Below, piece after piece: positions 60,011 to 64,000 of a DNA stretch of 64,000 nucleotides. Source of the stretch: Pseudomonas lalucatii. Lineage in GTDB: Bacteria > Pseudomonadota > Gammaproteobacteria > Pseudomonadales > Pseudomonadaceae. A program made the translations under genes and the position numbers. Positions within the stretch are counted from its first letter, which is position 1. Each line of letters starts with the position of its first letter. The notes below the pieces were generated by a model. It ran no database searches. It was given only the letters and a program-made list of their open reading frames with translations, and was not told where the DNA came from. The DNA lies in assembly GCF_018398425.1 (NCBI RefSeq), contig NZ_JADPMV010000001.1, positions 1,674,001 to 1,738,000 of the forward strand, in the 5' to 3' direction.

Positions 60011-60987
60011 AGCAGAGCCTGTTCGAGAGCCGCCACCAGGCCGACTGGCAGGCCTTCGCCACCCAGCTCGCGACACTCGAACGGGGCAAGGCCGACGCCG
60101 CCCAGTGCACGGGGTTCGCCGCCGCCTACCGGCGCCTGTGCCAGCAACTGGCCCTGGCCCAGGCGCGCGGCTACAGCAACCACCTGGTCGAGCGGCTGCA
60201 GCAGTTGGCCCTGCGCGGCCACCAGCAGTTCTATCGCCACCGCAGCCCGCTCGGCGCCCAGCTGCTGGGTTTCGTGCTCGGCGGTTTCCCGCGCCTGGTG
60301 CGGGCCGAATGGCGCTGCGTGCTGGCCGCCAGCCTGCTGTTCTTCGGCAGCCTGCTGGGCATGGGGCTGCTGGTGTACCTGTTCCCCGAACTGGTCTACA
60401 GCGTCATGGACGCCGAGCAGGTGAGCGGCATGGAGCAGATGTACGACCCCGACGCCAGCCGCCTCGGCCGCTTCGCCGAGCGCGACTCCGGCGACGACTG
60501 GCTGATGTTCGGCTTCTACATCATGAACAACATCGGCATCGCCTTTCAGACCTTCGCCAGCGGCCTGCTGCTGGGCCTGGGCAGCCTGTTCTTCCTGCTG
60601 TTCAACGGCCTGATGATCGGCGCGGTGGCCGGCCACCTGACCCAGATCGGCTACGGCCAGACCTTCTGGTCCTTCGTCATCGGCCATGGCGCCTTCGAGC
60701 TGACCGCCATCGCCCTGGCCGGCGCCGCCGGCCTCAAGCTCGGCTGGGCGCTGCTGGCGCCGGGCCGCCTGCCGCGGGGCGAGGCCCTGCGCCGGGCCGC
60801 CGCCCGCAGCGTGCGCCTGATCGGCGGGGTGATCCTGCTGCTGTTGCTGGCGGCCTTCGTCGAGGCCTACTGGTCGTCCATGACCCTGGCCAGCGCCAGC
60901 CTCAAGTACGCCGTCGGCGCCGGACTCTGGCTGCTGGTGCTGGCCTACCTGGGGTTGGCCGGACGAGGTGGCCATGCGCCTGACTGA
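60007..60987 (+). CDS. SpoIIM-like membrane protein (stage II sporulation protein M family)
   Basis: A 326-residue protein with a cytoplasmic helical N-terminus of about 95 residues, then about six membrane segments. The family landmark is FYIMNNIGIAFQTFASGLLL followed by FNGLMIGAVAGHL. It overlaps the RDD gene (ATGA) and the next gene by 14 bases, so translation is coupled. In non-sporulating bacteria these genes travel with RDD, DUF4129, DUF4350 and MoxR genes. Function is unknown. Confidence 0.88.
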   Translation: MKQSLFESRHQADWQAFATQLATLERGKADAAQCTGFAAAYRRLCQQLALAQARGYSNHLVERLQQLALRGHQQFYRHRSPLGAQLLGFVLGGFPRLVRAEWRCVLAASLLFFGSLLGMGLLVYLFPELVYSVMDAEQVSGMEQMYDPDASRLGRFAERDSGDDWLMFGFYIMNNIGIAFQTFASGLLLGLGSLFFLLFNGLMIGAVAGHLTQIGYGQTFWSFVIGHGAFELTAIALAGAAGLKLGWALLAPGRLPRGEALRRAAARSVRLIGGVILLLLLAAFVEAYWSSMTLASASLKYAVGAGLWLLVLAYLGLAGRGGHAPD

Positions 60988-62542
60988 TGCCGGCGTGGTG
61001 ATCCGCCCGCGCAGCGCCTGGGAGGCGCTGGACCTCGGCACCCTGCTGGCGCGCCGGCATGCCGGGCTGCTGATGGCCAGCTGGGCGCTGCTCAGCCTGC
61101 CGGTGTTCGCCCTGCTCTGCCTGCTGCTGTGGGACCATCCCGGCTGGGCGATCCTCGCCTTCTGGTGGCTCAAGCCGGCCTTCGAACGCCTGCCGCTGCA
61201 TATCCTCGGCCGCGCCCTGTTCGGCGAAACGCCGACCCTCGGCCAGGCGTTCAAGGCCCTGCCCGGCCTGCTCCGGCCACAACTGCTGGCCAGCCTGACC
61301 TGGCGCCGCCTCAGCCCCACGCGCAGCTTCGACCTGCCGGTATTGCAGCTCGAGGGCCTGTCCGGCCCGGCGCGCAGCGCGCGCCTGGTGGTGCTGGGCC
61401 GGCGCGACAGCGCCGCGGCAACCTGGCTGACCCTGGTCGGCGTGCACCTGGAACTGGCCCTGTGGCTCGGCCTGATCAGCCTGTTCTACCTGCTGCTGCC
61501 GCAGCAGCTCACCCAGGACTGGAGCTGGCAGAGCCTGATCCAGGCCAGCAGCGGCGACTGGCTGTGGCTCGAGCACCTGTCCAACCTGCTCTACGCCCTG
61601 GTGCTGATCCTCTGGGAGCCGGTCTATGTCGCCTGCGGCTTCAGCCTCTACCTGAACCGGCGCACGACCCTGGAAGCCTGGGACCTCGAGCTGGCGTTCC
61701 GCCAACTGCGCCAGCGCCTGGGCAAGCTGGCCTATGCCCTGCTGCTGGGCCTGAGCCTGACCCTGCTGCAGGCGCCGAGCCCGGCGCTGGCGGCCGCCAG
61801 CAGCTGCCCGCTGCCCCCGCAGGACCCGCACGGCCCCGAGGCCGCCCGCCTGCTCGAACAGCCGCTGAACAGCCAGGCGGCGCAGCAGAGCATCGCCGAG
61901 CTGCTCGACGCGCCCCCCTTCGAACACCGGGAAACCGTCACCCGCTGGCGTTTCGCCGCCCCGGAACAGGCCGAGCCGCAGGGCGAACTGGACATCGAGG
62001 CGCTGGTCGAGAAACTCCTCAAGCTGCTGGAATTCTGGAAGCACCTCGATGGCGTCGCGCTGTTCTTCGAGGTGCTGCTCTGGGCCGGCCTGTTCGCCCT
62101 GCTGACCATGCTGCTGTGGCGTTACCGGGACTGGTTCGCCGCCTTCGCCGGACGCGGCCTGCCCCGACGCCGTCCCGCCCAGGCGCCGCCGCAGCAGCTG
62201 TTCGGCCTGGAAGTCGCCCCGCAGAGCCTGCCCGCCGACGTCGCCGGCGAGGCCGAGCGGCTCTGGGCCGAGCAGCCCCGCGCCGCCCTCGGCCTGCTCT
62301 ACCGCGCCCTGCTCAGCCGCCTGCTGCACGATCATCGCCTGCCGCTCAGGGCCGCCCACACCGAGGCCGAGGTGCTGGCCCTGGTGCGGGGGCTGCAACA
62401 AGACGATCTGAACGCCTTCAGCCAGGCAGTGACCCGCCACTGGCAGAACCTCGCCTACGGCCACCGCCTGCCCCCCGAGGCCCTCAAGGCCGAGCTGTGC
62501 GCCGCCTGGCGCGGCCTGTTCGCCGGCGGGGAACGCACATGA
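60974..62542 (+). CDS. DUF4129-domain membrane protein
   Basis: A 522-residue protein with several membrane segments in its N-terminal half. A single segment at about residue 365-385 is followed by a cytoplasmic DUF4129 domain near the end (RAALGLLYRALLSRLLHDHR, AHTEAEVLALV). The ATG at 60974 is chosen over an in-frame GTG two codons earlier because GAGG lies at the right distance. It overlaps both neighbours and is part of the MoxR-linked membrane cluster. Confidence 0.82.
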   Translation: MRLTDAGVVIRPRSAWEALDLGTLLARRHAGLLMASWALLSLPVFALLCLLLWDHPGWAILAFWWLKPAFERLPLHILGRALFGETPTLGQAFKALPGLLRPQLLASLTWRRLSPTRSFDLPVLQLEGLSGPARSARLVVLGRRDSAAATWLTLVGVHLELALWLGLISLFYLLLPQQLTQDWSWQSLIQASSGDWLWLEHLSNLLYALVLILWEPVYVACGFSLYLNRRTTLEAWDLELAFRQLRQRLGKLAYALLLGLSLTLLQAPSPALAAASSCPLPPQDPHGPEAARLLEQPLNSQAAQQSIAELLDAPPFEHRETVTRWRFAAPEQAEPQGELDIEALVEKLLKLLEFWKHLDGVALFFEVLLWAGLFALLTMLLWRYRDWFAAFAGRGLPRRRPAQAPPQQLFGLEVAPQSLPADVAGEAERLWAEQPRAALGLLYRALLSRLLHDHRLPLRAAHTEAEVLALVRGLQQDDLNAFSQAVTRHWQNLAYGHRLPPEALKAELCAAWRGLFAGGERT

Positions 62543-63735
62543 GCCGGCGTCGCCAGTTCCTCCTCGGCGCCGTCCTGACCCTGGCCGTCGGCCTGCTCGG
62601 CCTCTACCTGCTGGCTCGCCTGGAGCCCTACCAGCACACCCTCGAACACGGCCCGGCCCCCGAGGCCAGGGCCAACCCCTACCTGGCCGCCGAACACTTC
62701 CTGCGCCGTCAGGGCCTGCAGGTCCGGCGCGCCGACGGCCTGCAGCAGCTGGCGGAGCTGCCCAGCGCCGGCCAGACCCTGCTGCTGCTCGGCGACCGCC
62801 AGCACATGAGCCCGGCCCAGGCCGAGCGCCTGCTGGACTGGGCGGCCCAGGGCGGCCATCTGCTGTTCGTCGCCGAGCGCCTGTGGGACGAGGACGAGGG
62901 GGCCAGCGGCGACCTGCTGCTCGACCGCCTGGGCATCCAACAGTACCAGAGCGACCAGCTCGACGCCGCCGCCGGAGAAGACGCAGCAGACGAGGCGGAA
63001 CTCGAGGTGCTGGAGGAGCCCAACCGCTACCCGCAGCTGACCCAGCTGTACCTGGAGAACGAGGAGGCGCCGGCCTACATCGACTTCGACACCGCCTTCC
63101 ACCTGTACGACGCACAGAACCGCGCCCATGCCTGGGCCAACAGCGCGGCGGCCACCCACATGCTGCAGCTCTACCAGGGCGACGGCCTGGTCACCGTGCT
63201 GAGCGACGCCTGGATCTGGCGCAACGAGCGGATCGCCGACCACGACAACGCCTGGCTGCTCTGGTACCTGGCCCAGGACAGCGCCGTGACCCTGCTCTAC
63301 CGCACCGAGCGCGACGGCCTGCCGGCCCTGCTGCTGCGTCATTTCCCCCAGGCCCTGGTGGTCCTGGGCCTGTTGCTCGCCCTCGGCCTGTGGCATGTCG
63401 GCCTGCGCCAGGGCCCGCTGCAGCTACCGGCCAGCCCCGGCCGCCGGCAGCTGCGCGAGCACCTGCGCGGCAGCGCCGACTTCCTCCTGCGGCGCAGCGG
63501 CCAGCACAGCCTGCTGCAGGGGCTGCAGCAGGACATCCGGCGCCGCGCGCGCCAGCGTCACCCCGGATTCGAGCGCCTCGGCGTGGCCGAACAGTGGCAG
63601 GTGCTCAGCCGCCTGACCCGCCAGCCGCCCCGGGCCATCAGCCAAGCCATGCGGCCGCTGCCCAAGCAGCGCCTGGCCGCCGCCGATTTCACCCGCCAGG
63701 TCGCCCACCTGCAAGCCCTCAGGAATGCCCTATGA
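62539..63735 (+). CDS. DUF4350-domain protein
   Basis: A 398-residue protein with an N-terminal membrane anchor (about 7-25), an extracytoplasmic DUF4350-type domain (NPYLAAEHFLRRQGLQVRRA, GGHLLFVAERLW), a second membrane segment (about 272-292) and a C-terminal cytoplasmic helical tail. It overlaps the preceding stop and the next start as ATGA. It belongs to the MoxR-linked cluster. Function is unknown. Confidence 0.82.
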   Translation: MSRRRQFLLGAVLTLAVGLLGLYLLARLEPYQHTLEHGPAPEARANPYLAAEHFLRRQGLQVRRADGLQQLAELPSAGQTLLLLGDRQHMSPAQAERLLDWAAQGGHLLFVAERLWDEDEGASGDLLLDRLGIQQYQSDQLDAAAGEDAADEAELEVLEEPNRYPQLTQLYLENEEAPAYIDFDTAFHLYDAQNRAHAWANSAAATHMLQLYQGDGLVTVLSDAWIWRNERIADHDNAWLLWYLAQDSAVTLLYRTERDGLPALLLRHFPQALVVLGLLLALGLWHVGLRQGPLQLPASPGRRQLREHLRGSADFLLRRSGQHSLLQGLQQDIRRRARQRHPGFERLGVAEQWQVLSRLTRQPPRAISQAMRPLPKQRLAAADFTRQVAHLQALRNAL

Positions 63736-64000
63736 GCGAATACAGCCCCGAACAACCGAGCAGCCCGGTCGCCACGGCCACTCCTGCCCCGGCGCCCGCC
63801 TCCACTGCCGCGCCGGCCAACTCGGCGCAACAGCGCCAGCGCGCCAGCCAGCTGGCCCAGGCCCTGCGCCTGGAACTGCAGAAGGCGCTGATCGGCCAGG
63901 GCGAGGTGATCGACGACGTGCTCACCGCGCTGATCGCCGGCGGCCACGTGCTGGTCGAGGGCGTGCCGGGACTGGGCAAGACCCTGCTGGTGCGCGCCCT
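63732..64000 (+). CDS. MoxR-family AAA+ ATPase (partial, runs off the edge)
   Basis: The first 89 residues of a MoxR-type AAA+ ATPase. A low-complexity alanine/proline-rich N-terminus (about 1-32) precedes the MoxR core with LIGQGEVIDDVLTALIAGGH and Walker A EGVPGLGKT. The sequence ends inside the gene. It overlaps the DUF4350 stop. MoxR ATPases usually act as chaperones with VWA proteins, whose genes would be expected just beyond the edge. Confidence 0.88.
   Translation, partial: MSEYSPEQPSSPVATATPAPAPASTAAPANSAQQRQRASQLAQALRLELQKALIGQGEVIDDVLTALIAGGHVLVEGVPGLGKTLLVRA

Overview
The window comes from a GC-rich gammaproteobacterium, almost certainly Pseudomonas in the broad sense. Supporting signs are an MvaT-type H-NS-like protein, a DUF3461 protein, a second-copy glycine-cleavage operon of the gcvH-gcvP-glyA-sdaA-gcvT type, and a mvaT / sbcB / RDD / SpoIIM / DUF4129 / DUF4350 / MoxR order that I recall from P. 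aeruginosa. It is ordinary chromosome. I found no rRNA, tRNA, CRISPR, insertion sequence, integrase or phage gene.

The dominant theme is methylated-glycine, glycine and serine catabolism, encoded twice. Cluster 1 (211-12778) has two converging units. The plus unit holds a class-V (glyoxylate-type) aminotransferase, a GlcG/HbpS-like protein, glyA and sdaA. The minus unit holds a dimethylglycine/sarcosine dehydrogenase-type flavoprotein, etfB, etfA, purU, folD and ETF:ubiquinone oxidoreductase. Read together, N-methyl groups are oxidised onto tetrahydrofolate, electrons pass through ETF and ETF-QO to quinone, FolD and PurU release the carbon as formate, and glycine goes through serine to pyruvate. 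This resembles the mitochondrial DMGDH/SARDH-ETF route. Cluster 2 (35528-45456) is gcvH, gcvP, an AGCS Na+/alanine-glycine symporter, glyA2, sdaA2, gcvT and lipA, behind an excellent sigma-54 promoter.

Between the clusters lie thiC; a DUF3461 protein; an orphan CobS/CobT-like AAA/VWA pair; a DctPQM TRAP transporter; a DMT exporter; leucine dehydrogenase with branched-chain 2-oxoacid dehydrogenase E1-alpha, E1-beta and E2; a SirB1-like protein; a frameshifted MalT-type LuxR regulator; and the DUF1329/DUF1302 envelope pair.

After cluster 2 come an M14 carboxypeptidase, a GST, a WYL regulator with small SRPBCC, SnoaL and YciI proteins, a HerA/DUF853 ATPase, a PctA-type amino-acid chemoreceptor, a CBS protein, mvaT, sbcB, and a tightly overlapping membrane gene cluster that runs off the right edge inside a MoxR ATPase.

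The most interesting non-coding signals are: a related 25-bp inverted repeat in front of both cluster-1 units; sigma-54 promoters for the DMGDH and gcv operons; GC-rich hairpins at nearly every gene junction of the gcv operon; a gene-conversion-like tract shared by the two glyA copies; and two homopolymer frameshifts.
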